Assembly (NCBI GenBank): GCA_045540115.1
Contig: JAZQGR010000106.1
Span: 1 to 64,000, forward strand
Length of the DNA: 64,000 nucleotides
From: Colimorpha_A sp045540115
Lineage (GTDB): Bacteria > Bacillota > Clostridia > Oscillospirales > CAG-272
Direction: 5' to 3'
Below, in pieces: positions 24,838-33,719 of this stretch (its first letter is position 1; every line of letters starts with the position of its first letter). Position numbers and translations under genes: made by a program. The notes below the pieces were generated by a model. It was given only the letters and a program-made list of their open reading frames with translations. It did no database searches and was not told where the DNA came from.

Positions 24838-26093
24838 CGACGAAAGAACTACTTATAAAGGCGAAAAACGCCAAAAACGAGCTTTTGCTCCTCTCGACCG
24901 AGGAGAAAAACAAAGCCCTTGACGCTATGGCGCAGGCGATACTCGATAATGAAGAGGAGATACTGCGTGAAAACGCGCTTGATCTTGGCGCGGCGAAGGG
25001 CGTTATTTCCGACGTTATGCTCGACCGGCTTGCGTTGGATCACAAGCGCGTAAGCGATATGGCAAAGGGAGTTACGGCGCTTATAGATCTAATTGATCCC
25101 GTTGGTCGTACCATTTCGGAACATACTCTTGAAAACGGACTGGTTGTTAAGAAAACGTCGGTGCCCATGGGCGTTATTGCGATAATTTACGAGAGCCGCC
25201 CGAACGTCACGTCGGATGCGGCGGCGCTGTGCCTGAAGAGCGGAAACGTGGCGGTTCTGCGCGGCGGCAAGGAAGCGTTCAGAACTTCTTTCGCTATTGT
25301 GAAAGCGATGAAGCAGGGACTTGCATCCGTAGGAATGAATCCCGATTTCATCAATATCGTAACCGATACGACAAGAGAAAGCGCGACCGAGCTTATGACG
25401 GCAGTCGGATACGTTGACCTGCTCATTCCGAGAGGCGGGAAGGGATTAATCCGCGCTTGCACCGAAAACGCAACGGTGCCGTGCATCGAAACGGGGACGG
25501 GAATTTGCCACGTTTACGTTGACGAGTCTGCCGATCTTCATAAGGCGCTTACGATAATTGAAAACGCGAAAACACAGCGTCCCTCGGTATGTAACGCCGA
25601 GGAGGTCCTGCTCGTTCACGAAAGTGTTGCCGAAGAATTTTTGCCGAGGCTGAAGGCGCTTTTGGTCGACGGACGCAAGGATGTGGGAAAGACTCCCGTC
25701 GAGCTTCGTCTTGATGAGGTCGCTTTGAAGATGATCGACGGAAAGCCTGCTTGCGACACCGATTTCGACACGGAATTTCTTGACTATATTCTCGCAGTTA
25801 AAGTCGTTTCGGGAGTTAAGGAGGCAGTAGAGCATATCGCGCTTCATTCGACTCATCACAGCGATGCGATAATTACCGAGAACGAAGAAAACGCGTCCTA
25901 TTTTACCGCTTGTGTCGATTCTGCGGCAGTGTACGTAAACGCATCAACGCGCTTTACCGATGGCGGACAGTTCGGGCTTGGCTGTGAGATGGGAATATCG
26001 ACTCAGCGCCTTCACGCAAGAGGTCCGATGGGACTTAATGAGCTGAATACTTATAAATATATCATTACCGGTAACGGACAGGTAAGAAAGTAA
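24834..26093 (+). CDS. proA: Glutamate-5-semialdehyde dehydrogenase
   Basis: NADPH-dependent reduction of glutamyl 5-phosphate to the semialdehyde, second step of proline synthesis. 419 residues, the usual length. The segments IYESRPNVTSDAAALCLKSG and GGKGLIRACTENATVPCIET are clear, and the catalytic Cys is in GTGICHVYVD. Starts in an ATGA overlap with proB. Confidence 0.97.
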   Translation: MTTKELLIKAKNAKNELLLLSTEEKNKALDAMAQAILDNEEEILRENALDLGAAKGVISDVMLDRLALDHKRVSDMAKGVTALIDLIDPVGRTISEHTLENGLVVKKTSVPMGVIAIIYESRPNVTSDAAALCLKSGNVAVLRGGKEAFRTSFAIVKAMKQGLASVGMNPDFINIVTDTTRESATELMTAVGYVDLLIPRGGKGLIRACTENATVPCIETGTGICHVYVDESADLHKALTIIENAKTQRPSVCNAEEVLLVHESVAEEFLPRLKALLVDGRKDVGKTPVELRLDEVALKMIDGKPACDTDFDTEFLDYILAVKVVSGVKEAVEHIALHSTHHSDAIITENEENASYFTACVDSAAVYVNASTRFTDGGQFGLGCEMGISTQRLHARGPMGLNELNTYKYIITGNGQVRK

Positions 26094-26094
26094 T

Positions 26095-26892
26095 ATGAGA
26101 ATTGGATTTATCGGTTGCGGAAATATGGGATCAGCGCTTGCGCGCTCGGTTATGAAAATCGTTTCCGCGTTTCACATAGTAATAAATGACGTAAATAAAG
26201 AAAAGGTTGACGCATTTTGCTCCGATACAGGAGCAATGTCGGGTGATCTTAACGAGATCGCGTCTGACTGCAAGTACATATTCCTCGCAGTTAAACCGCA
26301 GATGCTTGCCGATCTTGCATTGGAGCTTCGCCCGATGCTTGCTGAGAGAAAGGACGGATTCGTTCTTATTTCGATGGCGGCGGGGGTCACGACCTCGCGT
26401 CTGACTGAGCTGTTCGGAAAATATCCGACGGTAAGAATTATGCCGAATCTCCCCGTATCGGTCGGTGAGGGCGTCGTTCTCTATACCTCGACTGAAAACG
26501 TAAGCGAAGGTGAGCTTAACGGCTTCCTTGACATAATGAAAAACGCGGGTACTCTTATGCGCCTTGACGAAAGGCTTATCGACGCGGGAACGTCTGTCTC
26601 GGGCTGCGGTCCTGCCTTCGTTTGTCAGGTCATCGAAGCGCTTGCGCGTGGCGGTGAAAAGTGTGGATTAAGCTACGAGGACGCGCTCGTTATGGCGGAG
26701 CATACCCTTATCGGAACGGCAAAAATGCTTGCAGAGACGAAGGGAGATCCCATTGCCCTCTGCCGTGCAGTTTGTTCGCCCGGCGGAAGCACGATCGAGG
26801 GCGTTAAAACGCTTGAAAACGGCGGAATTGACCGCCTTTTCGGCGATGCGGTAGCGGCATCGTACAAGAGAAATATCGAGCTCGGAAAATAA
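26095..26892 (+). CDS. proC: Pyrroline-5-carboxylate reductase
   Basis: Last step of proline synthesis, NAD(P)H-dependent. 265 residues: N-terminal Rossmann motif IGFIGCGNMGSALA, VKPQMLADL, RIMPNLPVSVGEG and the family signature region with CGPAFV and CSPGGSTIEGV. Only one base separates it from proA, so proB-proA-proC makes the complete pathway in one transcript. Confidence 0.96.
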   Translation: MRIGFIGCGNMGSALARSVMKIVSAFHIVINDVNKEKVDAFCSDTGAMSGDLNEIASDCKYIFLAVKPQMLADLALELRPMLAERKDGFVLISMAAGVTTSRLTELFGKYPTVRIMPNLPVSVGEGVVLYTSTENVSEGELNGFLDIMKNAGTLMRLDERLIDAGTSVSGCGPAFVCQVIEALARGGEKCGLSYEDALVMAEHTLIGTAKMLAETKGDPIALCRAVCSPGGSTIEGVKTLENGGIDRLFGDAVAASYKRNIELGK

Positions 26893-26901
26893 GAGGTGCA
26901 G

Positions 26902-27354
26902 ATGAAAACTGTAAACATATATACGGACGGCGCCTGCAGCGGTAATCCCGGCCCCGGCGGATACGGAGCTATACTCGTTTATCACGAATACGAGCGTGAG
27001 CTCTCTGAGGGCTTTGCCGAGACCACAAACAACCGAATGGAGCTACTCGGCGCGATAAAGGCGCTTGAGCTTCTTAAGGAGCCTTGTCGTGTGCTTCTGA
27101 CGTCGGATTCGAAATACCTCGTCGACGGAATAAACCTCGGCTGGGCGAAAAAGTGGAAGAGCAATAACTGGTTCAAGCCCGATAAGAAAAAGGCGCAAAA
27201 TACCGACCTTTGGGAACAGCTTCTTGTGCTGAACGAGCGTCACGACGTCACCTACGTCTGGGTAAAGGGACACGCCGGTCATCCTTATAACGAGCGTTGC
27301 GATCGACTCGCCGTTGAGGCAATCGAAAGAATAAAAAACGAAATGACAGAGTAA
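26902..27354 (+). CDS. rnhA: Ribonuclease HI
   Basis: Degrades the RNA strand of RNA-DNA hybrids. 150 residues with the four carboxylates in IYTDGACSGNPGPGG, NNRMELLGAIKALE, TSDSKYLVDG and the C-terminal CDRLAVEA; the handle region WKSNNWFKPDKKK is present. ATG 26902 fits AGAGGTG better than the GTG at 26896. Last gene before the operon terminator. Confidence 0.95.
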   Translation: MKTVNIYTDGACSGNPGPGGYGAILVYHEYERELSEGFAETTNNRMELLGAIKALELLKEPCRVLLTSDSKYLVDGINLGWAKKWKSNNWFKPDKKKAQNTDLWEQLLVLNERHDVTYVWVKGHAGHPYNERCDRLAVEAIERIKNEMTE

Positions 27355-27355
27355 A

Positions 27356-27388
27356 ATAACCGAGAGAATCCCTCTCGGTTATTTTTTA
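27356..27388 (+). terminator. Terminator of the upp-rnhA operon
   Basis: AATAACCGAGAG/CTCTCGGTTATT with a following T run. Confidence 0.9.
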
Positions 27389-27425
27389 ACGAGGAGGGCG
27401 TAATCCGAATTTTAGGTGAACATTG

Positions 27426-27454
27426 TTGACTTTATGAGTACATTATGCTATAAT
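27426..27454 (+). promoter_or_regulatory. Sigma-A promoter of the acyl-CoA ligase gene
   Basis: TTGACT (27426-27431), 17-nt spacer, TATAAT (27449-27454). Confidence 0.8.
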
Positions 27455-27497
27455 GTTTACATTGATAACCTTATGCTCATCTCGGAAGGAGAAAACA

Positions 27498-29186
27498 ATG
27501 GCAAAAAACAATACGAATTTCGTTTACGAAACAGAGGATGTAACAACTATAAAAGAGCTTATGGCGCGTTCGGTCAGCCTTTATGCCGACCGCCCCGCGT
27601 TTTTGTATCAGGACGGCGACTCCGTCAAGGAGATCACCTATGAAAAGGTATACGAGGAGATGATCGCACTCGCGACCTATCTTCGGAGCAAGCTTCCCGA
27701 GGGAAGCAAGGTCGCTGTCACGGGTAAAAATTCTTACCGTTGGGCGCTTACCTATCTCGCGGTTACGAGCGGAGTCGGAGTCATCGTTCCGATAGACAAG
27801 GATCTTCGCGGAGAGGAGATCTCGGGGCTGATAAGTGATTCCGAATCGGTAGCGGTCATTTATTCTCCCGAGCAGGAGGAAAAGATCAATGAGGTCAGTG
27901 ATACCTGCCTGAAGCTCAATATGGAGCTTTTACCCGAGTTTATCGAGGAGGGCAAGGCACTTATCGAAAACGGCGACACCTCATATCGCGATCATAAGAT
28001 CAATCCGCACGATCTCGGCGTTCTTCTTTACACTTCGGGTACTACGGGAGTAGCAAAGGGCGTTATGCTCTCGCAGTACAATATCTGCTTCGACCTGACT
28101 CACGCGCTTCGCCGCGTAAAGGTGTATCCTACCGACGTCGCGCTTTCGATAGCTCCGCTTCATCATACCTACGAAACGACCGTCGGACTGCTCGTAATGC
28201 TCTATTCGGGTGTTGCAGTCGCGTACAACAGCTCGCTCAAACGCCTTCAGCAGGAGCTTAAGATATACCGTCCGACCGTTATGGCGGCGGTTCCGCTTAT
28301 CCTTGAGACCTTCCGCAACGCAATTCTTAAGAAGTATAAGAAGATCAAGGGCGGTAAGCTGATATTCTCGCTCCAAAAAGCTGCGTCCGATATGACGGGT
28401 AATAAGGCGGGAAAAAAGATCTTCAGAATTATAAGCGAGACCTTCGGCGGTAGAATGAGACTCATCGTTTGCGGTGCCGCGCTCCTCGCTCCTGAGGTGT
28501 TTCGTGACTATGAGAGATTTGGAATCAAGCTTCTTATCGGCTACGGTCTTACCGAAACAGCGCCCATTTCACTTATGCACAGCGATTTCTACGATGCTCC
28601 CGACGATATCGGTTATCCCGTTTCGGGTGTGTCCGTCAAGCTTGATGACGTGAACGAGGAGGGCGTTGGTGAGCTTCTTATCAAGGGACCGAACGTAATG
28701 CTCGGATACTATAAGAATCCCGAGGAGACGGCTCGCGTTATGACCGAGGACGGCTATTTCCGCACGGGCGACCTTGCCCGTCGCAAGCCGAACGGCGCAT
28801 ATCAGATCGCGGGACGCGCAAAGAGCATGATAGTTTCTCCCGGCGGAAAGAAGATATTCCCCGAGGAGCTTGAGCTTTACCTCGAAAAGAGTGAATTTGT
28901 CAAGGAAAGTCTGGTCTACGAGGAAAAGAACGAGGATGGCAGATGGATCGTCGCGGCGATAATTGCAGATGACGAAAACGTTATGTCCAAGCTCGGAATG
29001 AAGCCGACCGACGATGGCTACCTTACCGCCGAAAAGGAGCTGTTTACGAAGATAGTAAAGGACGTAAACTCGCAGTTCCCGAATTATAAGCACATTGGCA
29101 AGGTGTGCGTAAGAAAAACCGATTTCATCAAGACCACGACAAGAAAGATCAAACGCAACGCTCCCGAAAATCTTGATAACAAATAA
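27498..29186 (+). CDS. AMP-binding acyl-CoA ligase (long-chain type)
   Basis: 562-residue adenylate-forming enzyme. The P-loop-like LLYTSGTTGVAKGVMLS, the YGLTETAP motif, YFRTGDLAR and the C-terminal catalytic Lys region (KTTTRKIKRN) place it with long-chain fatty acyl-CoA ligases, which activate fatty acids with ATP and CoA. No membrane segment. ATG 27498 follows GGAAGGAG; an upstream in-frame extension lies in the promoter. A TetR regulator follows by 15 nt and may control it. Confidence 0.9.
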   Translation: MAKNNTNFVYETEDVTTIKELMARSVSLYADRPAFLYQDGDSVKEITYEKVYEEMIALATYLRSKLPEGSKVAVTGKNSYRWALTYLAVTSGVGVIVPIDKDLRGEEISGLISDSESVAVIYSPEQEEKINEVSDTCLKLNMELLPEFIEEGKALIENGDTSYRDHKINPHDLGVLLYTSGTTGVAKGVMLSQYNICFDLTHALRRVKVYPTDVALSIAPLHHTYETTVGLLVMLYSGVAVAYNSSLKRLQQELKIYRPTVMAAVPLILETFRNAILKKYKKIKGGKLIFSLQKAASDMTGNKAGKKIFRIISETFGGRMRLIVCGAALLAPEVFRDYERFGIKLLIGYGLTETAPISLMHSDFYDAPDDIGYPVSGVSVKLDDVNEEGVGELLIKGPNVMLGYYKNPEETARVMTEDGYFRTGDLARRKPNGAYQIAGRAKSMIVSPGGKKIFPEELELYLEKSEFVKESLVYEEKNEDGRWIVAAIIADDENVMSKLGMKPTDDGYLTAEKELFTKIVKDVNSQFPNYKHIGKVCVRKTDFIKTTTRKIKRNAPENLDNK

Positions 29187-29200
29187 GGAGAATATCCGAT

Positions 29201-29776
29201 ATGAGGATCGCAAATGAAGCGAACAGGGAAAAATTCTTGAAGGCTGCCGTAATTGAGCTCGAGGAGCACGGAATCGCCGACTTTTCAATACGCCGCGTAG
29301 CAAAAAAATGCGGCGTTTCATGCGCCGCGCCGTATAAGCATTTCGAAAGTAAAAACGATCTGCTTGCAGAGGTAATGCAATACGTGGGGAAAAAGTGGAA
29401 AGAGGTTCTGAAAAGCACCGTGGAAGTGCACAAGGACGAGCCGATAAGAGATCAGCTTATTGCGATATCGATGTCATATATAGTGTTCCTGTGCACCTAC
29501 CCCGAATATTTGGCGATTCTCAGCATGAGTGATGCCATCTTTAAGCCCAACAGCCTTACTGGCAGCAGCAACGTTTCGGCGGCTACAAGCGATCTCATTG
29601 AGGCGTATTGCAGAAAAGCCGATATCAATGAGGAAACGAGGGTTCGAAAATATTACGTTATCCGTTCGCTTATCTTTGGCGGTACGAAAATGATAACATC
29701 GGGCATTTTGCCATTTGACAGCAAAACTCTGGATATGATAAAAACGAACATAGAAAGAGAATTTGATCTTCCGTAA
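29201..29776 (+). CDS. TetR/AcrR family regulator
   Basis: 191 residues: N-terminal helix-turn-helix (FSIRRVAKKCGVSCAAPYKH, about residues 29-48, with the family KHFESKNDLLAEV after it) and a helical ligand-binding part. Cotranscribed with the acyl-CoA ligase, so acyl-CoA or fatty acid sensing is a reasonable guess but not shown. GGAG lies before the ATG. Confidence 0.88.
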   Translation: MRIANEANREKFLKAAVIELEEHGIADFSIRRVAKKCGVSCAAPYKHFESKNDLLAEVMQYVGKKWKEVLKSTVEVHKDEPIRDQLIAISMSYIVFLCTYPEYLAILSMSDAIFKPNSLTGSSNVSAATSDLIEAYCRKADINEETRVRKYYVIRSLIFGGTKMITSGILPFDSKTLDMIKTNIEREFDLP

Positions 29777-29777
29777 A

Positions 29778-29807
29778 AAAACAGAGCCGAACGGCTCTGT
29801 TTTTTTG
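29778..29807 (+). terminator. Terminator after the TetR gene
   Basis: AAACAGAGCC/GGCTCTGTTT with loop GAAC and a T run. Confidence 0.9.
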
Positions 29808-29817
29808 TTTTTGCCTA

Positions 29818-29846
29818 TTGATATAAGCAAAAAAATTTGTTATAAT
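29818..29846 (+). promoter_or_regulatory. Sigma-A promoter of galK
   Basis: TTGATA (29818-29823), 17-nt spacer, TATAAT (29841-29846). Confidence 0.8.
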
Positions 29847-29888
29847 ATATAATTAGATAAATATAAGTACCTATAAAAGGAGATCATA

Positions 29889-31175
29889 ATGAAAATTCAG
29901 GAGCTTATAACTAAAATTTCCGAGGGATACCTCGATTCCGCATTCGTTTCTCTTTACGGAGAGGAAAATATCGAGCTTCAGAGAGCACGTTATACCGAGG
30001 CGGTAAAGGAATTTGCCGCGATCTACGGCGAGGATAGAGACGTTAACCTTTTCTCGGTTCCCGGTAGAAGTGAGATCTCGGGCAACCATACAGACCATAA
30101 CCGCGGATGTGTAATTGCGGCTGCTATCGACCTTGACATTATCGCGGTCGCGTCGATGAGCGGAAATGATACCGTAAGAGTAAAGAGCAAGGGCTTCCCC
30201 GAGGACGTTGTTACCTGTCATCCCGAAAAGCCCGACGAGAGCCTTTTCAATTCCTCCTCGTCCCTTATCTCGGGCGTTTGTGCAGGCTTCAAGAACCGCG
30301 GATATGAAGTTTGCGGCTTTGACGCTTATACGACCTCTAACGTTCTCAAGGGCTCGGGCATTTCCTCCTCTGCGGCGTTTGAGGTAATGATCGGAAATAT
30401 CCTCAATTACTTTGTAAACGACGGAAAGATCACGAATCCCGTAATTGCAGAGATCTCGCAGTACGCGGAGAACGTCTACTTCGGCAAGCCGTCGGGACTT
30501 ATGGATCAGACCGCTTGTGCTGTCGGCGGATTTTCTTACATAGACTTTGCCGATCCCAAGGCGGCAAAGATCGAAAAGCTCGGCTTTGACCTCAGCGCTG
30601 AGGGCTACTCCCTTTGCATCACCAATACGGGCGGCAACCATGCAGACCTCACGGGTGACTACGCAGCAGTTCCCGCCGAAATGAAGGCGGTTGCGGCTGA
30701 ATTTGGTCAGGAGGTCCTTCGCGGTCTTGATAAGGAAACGCTCCTTTCCCGCGCAGGCGAGCTCAGAGCAAAGGTCGGAGACAGAGCTCTTCTTCGTGCC
30801 TTCCACTTTATCGGTGAAAACGATCGCGTAAAGGTGCTTGCAGAGTGTCTTCGTAACGGAGACCTTGGCGGCTTCTTTAACGGCGTTAAGGAGTCGGGAC
30901 GCTCCTCCTTTATGTGGCTCCAGAACGTATATACGACGAAGAACGTTGAGGAGCAGGGACTTTCCCTCGCTCTCGCGGTAACCGAGTATGCTCTTTCGAA
31001 TACCGCCCGTCCATCCGCTTGGAGAATCCACGGCGGCGGATTCGCGGGAACCATTCAGGCATTCGTTCCGAACGAGGACGTGCCTGCCTATAAGAAGGAG
31101 ATCGAAAGAGTATTCGGAGATAATTCCTGCACTGTTCTTAAGGTCAGAAAAGACGGAGCTATCAAGGTTCTTTAA
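29889..31175 (+). CDS. galK: Galactokinase
   Basis: GHMP kinase phosphorylating galactose at C1 in the Leloir pathway. The 428-residue protein is longer than the common 390. The galactokinase signature is present in variant form as PGRSEISGNHTDHN, with the ATP motif KGSGISSSAAFEV and RIHGGGFAGTIQAF near the end. No galT or galE is adjacent. AAAGGAG precedes the ATG, and it has its own promoter. The variant signature leaves a small chance of a related sugar kinase. Confidence 0.88.
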   Translation: MKIQELITKISEGYLDSAFVSLYGEENIELQRARYTEAVKEFAAIYGEDRDVNLFSVPGRSEISGNHTDHNRGCVIAAAIDLDIIAVASMSGNDTVRVKSKGFPEDVVTCHPEKPDESLFNSSSSLISGVCAGFKNRGYEVCGFDAYTTSNVLKGSGISSSAAFEVMIGNILNYFVNDGKITNPVIAEISQYAENVYFGKPSGLMDQTACAVGGFSYIDFADPKAAKIEKLGFDLSAEGYSLCITNTGGNHADLTGDYAAVPAEMKAVAAEFGQEVLRGLDKETLLSRAGELRAKVGDRALLRAFHFIGENDRVKVLAECLRNGDLGGFFNGVKESGRSSFMWLQNVYTTKNVEEQGLSLALAVTEYALSNTARPSAWRIHGGGFAGTIQAFVPNEDVPAYKKEIERVFGDNSCTVLKVRKDGAIKVL

Positions 31176-31195
31176 TAGATTAGAATTGCTTGAAT

Positions 31196-31380
31196 ATTGA
31201 TCCCAAACGGCGATTATGCCGTTTGATCCTCGCCTTGCTCGGATTTCGACTGCGTTCGCCCGTTGTCATTCTGAGCGAAGCGGAGCGTAGTCGAACGGCG
31301 AAGCCGCGCCGAGTACAGCGAGGCGGAATCTCGGGCGAACTACGCTCAGGATGACGGAGAACGGACAAGCTTCCCAATCA
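31196..31380. repeat. Interspersed repeat with GTCATYCTGAGCG inverted ends
   Basis: After galK there is a hairpin CAAACGGC/GCCGTTTG (31204-31225, no T run), then GTCATTCTGAGCG (31265-31277) facing CGCTCAGGATGAC (31343-31355), one mismatch apart as an inverted repeat about 90 bp long. The right arm recurs at 33669-33681. No coding frame is credible. This looks like a non-autonomous intergenic repeat. Confidence 0.7.
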
Positions 31381-31401
31381 ATAATTTTAACGAGGGTAGA
31401 T

Positions 31402-33561
31402 ATGTATATAGAATCCCTACAAATAACGTCCTTTGCGGGGATAAGCGGATACGAGCTGTCTCTTGTTGACGGCGTTAATATCGTCCGCGGTGATAACGAA
31501 GCGGGAAAGAGCACGCTTGCGGAATTTATCCGTTACGTGTTTTACGGCTTCAGCGGAAAAAGTGACCGCGAAAGGTATCTCGGCTTTTCTTCAAATGCCG
31601 TTGCAGGCAGTATAGTCATCTGCGATGGCGATAAAAAATACAGAATAGAGAGAAGAACTGCGGGAACCAAGGACACCGTTCAGATATACGATCTCGAAAA
31701 CGGAAGTACCTGTTATGAGGGTAAGGTTCCGGGTGAAGTGTTCTTTGGAATGCCGTCCGGGCTCTTTTCAAGCACCGCGTTTGTCGGTCAGACAGGCGGA
31801 AGCCGTATAAACGGCAAAGATACCTCCGAGCTTCTCGATAATCTTCTTTTCGCTGCAGACGAGGGGGTAAACGTTAAGAAGGCGCTTAAGCGTCTTGACG
31901 ATGAAAGAATTACGCTCCTCTATAAAAACAAAAAGGGCGGAAGGATATTTGAGCTTGAAAACAAGCTGTCGGAGCTTGATACCCGCGCCGAAAAAGCAAG
32001 AAACGACGGTAAGGAGCTTCTTACCATTGAGAACAAGTTGAAGGACAACGAATCGAAGCTGGAAAGCGACAGAATCATTCGCGATAAGTTCGCATTGAAC
32101 ATCGAGGATTATAAGCTTTCAAAGAGTCGCGAGAGCAAAGAACGCCTTCGTCAGCTTGAGGAAGATTATCAAAATGCGACCGATGCGCTTCTTGCACATA
32201 AGAACGCATACACGAGAAAAAACTTCTTTCCCGATGCGGCGTATTTGCAGTCGCTTCGCGATTGCGCGAGCGAGGTAGCTAAATGCGACGAACGGATCGA
32301 TGCCGTCGAAAGACGCCTTGAAAATCTCAACAGAGCGATGGAAACAGACCGCATTGAGCGTGAGAAGGCCCTTTACGAGAACAACGAGCAAAAGAAGAAG
32401 GCCATGACGAAAAGAGGCGTGACCGCGGCGCTTGGCGTTGTCTCTCTTATCCTGCTCATAGTTTGCGCGGCGCTCACTGCGTGGATGTTTATAAGCGGAA
32501 ACAAGGGCGCGGGAACCATGCTTGGAATTGTTGCTGTTGCGTGTCTATCCGGCATGATAGGTGCCTTTTCGCTTGTCAAGAAGCTGTCGGACGAAATAAA
32601 GAAGCTTGAGACCGAGGCTCTCTTTCATGATGACGGCTATCAGGCGAAGCTTGACATCATACGCGATGATCTTGACGATGCCAAGAGGGAGCGCGTTAAG
32701 TTTTCAAAGGCGCTGAACGACCTTTGTTCAAGATGGGACATCAAGTTCTCAAGAGCAATTCTTACCGAGCTGCTTGAGGTGATAAATACAGCGAATAAGC
32801 TTGAGACCGAGGCGGAGCATGCGCGTATCGCCTACGTTCAGATGAAGAGCGAGGCTGAGGAAAGACGCCCTTACGAGCCGATAGACGACGGACGCGAGCT
32901 TAATGTTCCCGAGAATTTCGATTATCGCGACGCTGACCGCAAGCTGAAGCTTGCCGAGGAGTCGATTCGCCTGAAGGATGGCATCAAGCATAATCTTGAG
33001 CTTCGCCGCGCCGAGCTTTCGGTAACATCGGAGCATCCTTACGACGTCGACGAGCTTATCAAGAGCACAAGAGAAGAAAAGACGGTACTTGGCGAGCGAC
33101 TCGATGCGCTGTCGCTTGCATACTCAATGATCGAGACGGCGTCTGATAATATGCGCCGTTCGGTTTCTCCGCGACTTTCACGCGGCGCATCGGAAAAAAT
33201 GGCGATGCTTACAGGCGGAAAGTACGATGAGATCGGTGTCGACGGCGAATTTTCGCTCACCTTCCGACCGATCAGCGGAGAGGGAAGGGTTACGAAGGGT
33301 GAAGGCTTTATGAGCGCGGGAACTTCGGATATCACTTACGTTTCTCTGCGGCTTTCCCTTTCCGAGCTTATCTCGGGCGGTAAACAGATACCGACAGTCT
33401 TTGACGAAAGCTTCTCACGCCTTGACGATACGCGTCTAAGTAATATGCTGAAGCTGTTGTCCGGTGAAAAGGGACAGGTTATAGTTCTCACCTCGAACGG
33501 CAGAGAGGTCGAGCTTCTGAAAAAAGAAGGAATTTCTCATAACTACGTAAATCTGGGGTGA
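31402..33561 (+). CDS. YhaN-like SMC-type ATPase with membrane hairpin
   Basis: 719 residues. An ABC/SMC head with Walker A GDNEAGKSTLAEF near residue 33 and the C-terminal signature MSAGTSDITYVSLRLSLSEL plus Walker B TVFDESFSRLDD flank long charged coiled coils. Two hydrophobic helices (about residues 336-390) sit in the middle of the coil, the layout of Bacillus YhaN-type proteins. In Bacillus the partner YhaO is an Mre11-like nuclease; none is next to it here. ATG 31402 follows GAGGG; the earlier in-frame ATG lies in repeat DNA. Likely role in DNA repair or DNA end handling, by family only. Confidence 0.82.
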   Translation: MYIESLQITSFAGISGYELSLVDGVNIVRGDNEAGKSTLAEFIRYVFYGFSGKSDRERYLGFSSNAVAGSIVICDGDKKYRIERRTAGTKDTVQIYDLENGSTCYEGKVPGEVFFGMPSGLFSSTAFVGQTGGSRINGKDTSELLDNLLFAADEGVNVKKALKRLDDERITLLYKNKKGGRIFELENKLSELDTRAEKARNDGKELLTIENKLKDNESKLESDRIIRDKFALNIEDYKLSKSRESKERLRQLEEDYQNATDALLAHKNAYTRKNFFPDAAYLQSLRDCASEVAKCDERIDAVERRLENLNRAMETDRIEREKALYENNEQKKKAMTKRGVTAALGVVSLILLIVCAALTAWMFISGNKGAGTMLGIVAVACLSGMIGAFSLVKKLSDEIKKLETEALFHDDGYQAKLDIIRDDLDDAKRERVKFSKALNDLCSRWDIKFSRAILTELLEVINTANKLETEAEHARIAYVQMKSEAEERRPYEPIDDGRELNVPENFDYRDADRKLKLAEESIRLKDGIKHNLELRRAELSVTSEHPYDVDELIKSTREEKTVLGERLDALSLAYSMIETASDNMRRSVSPRLSRGASEKMAMLTGGKYDEIGVDGEFSLTFRPISGEGRVTKGEGFMSAGTSDITYVSLRLSLSELISGGKQIPTVFDESFSRLDDTRLSNMLKLLSGEKGQVIVLTSNGREVELLKKEGISHNYVNLG

Positions 33562-33566
33562 AAATT

Positions 33567-33580
33567 CAAACAAATGTTTG
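33567..33580. promoter_or_regulatory. LexA-box-like palindrome in the recA operon promoter
   Basis: CAAACAAATGTTTG has perfect arms CAAACA/TGTTTG and overlaps the -35. It fits the Firmicutes LexA box CGAAC-N4-GTTCG except for A/T in place of the second and penultimate G/C. Repressing recA from this site would be typical SOS control. Confidence 0.45.
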
Positions 33581-33606
33581 ACTTTTTGATCTGAGTGTGG
33601 TATAAT
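33578..33606 (+). promoter_or_regulatory. Sigma-A promoter of the SLOG-recA-recX run
   Basis: TTGACT (33578-33583), 17-nt spacer, TATAAT (33601-33606). No other good promoter was found before recA. Confidence 0.75.
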
Positions 33607-33690
33607 GTGTTTGTCGGTATTCCGCGAGATCCGATGCTATGCATCGCCCTATGGGTTCGATTGCGCTTCGCTCAGGATGACTGCGGAACC
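33607..33690. repeat. Half-copy of the GTCATYCTGAGCG repeat in a 5' leader
   Basis: A segment ending TTCGCTCAGGATGAC (33667-33681) matches the right end of the repeat at 31343-31355. It sits between the promoter and the first gene, so it is transcribed. Confidence 0.6.
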
Positions 33691-33719
33691 AAATCAATCG
33701 TATTGAGGGGGTACACAAT

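Noticed and set aside
29871..31031. 386-codon minus-strand frame over galK
   Set aside because: Shadow of galactokinase, no recognisable domain or start signal.
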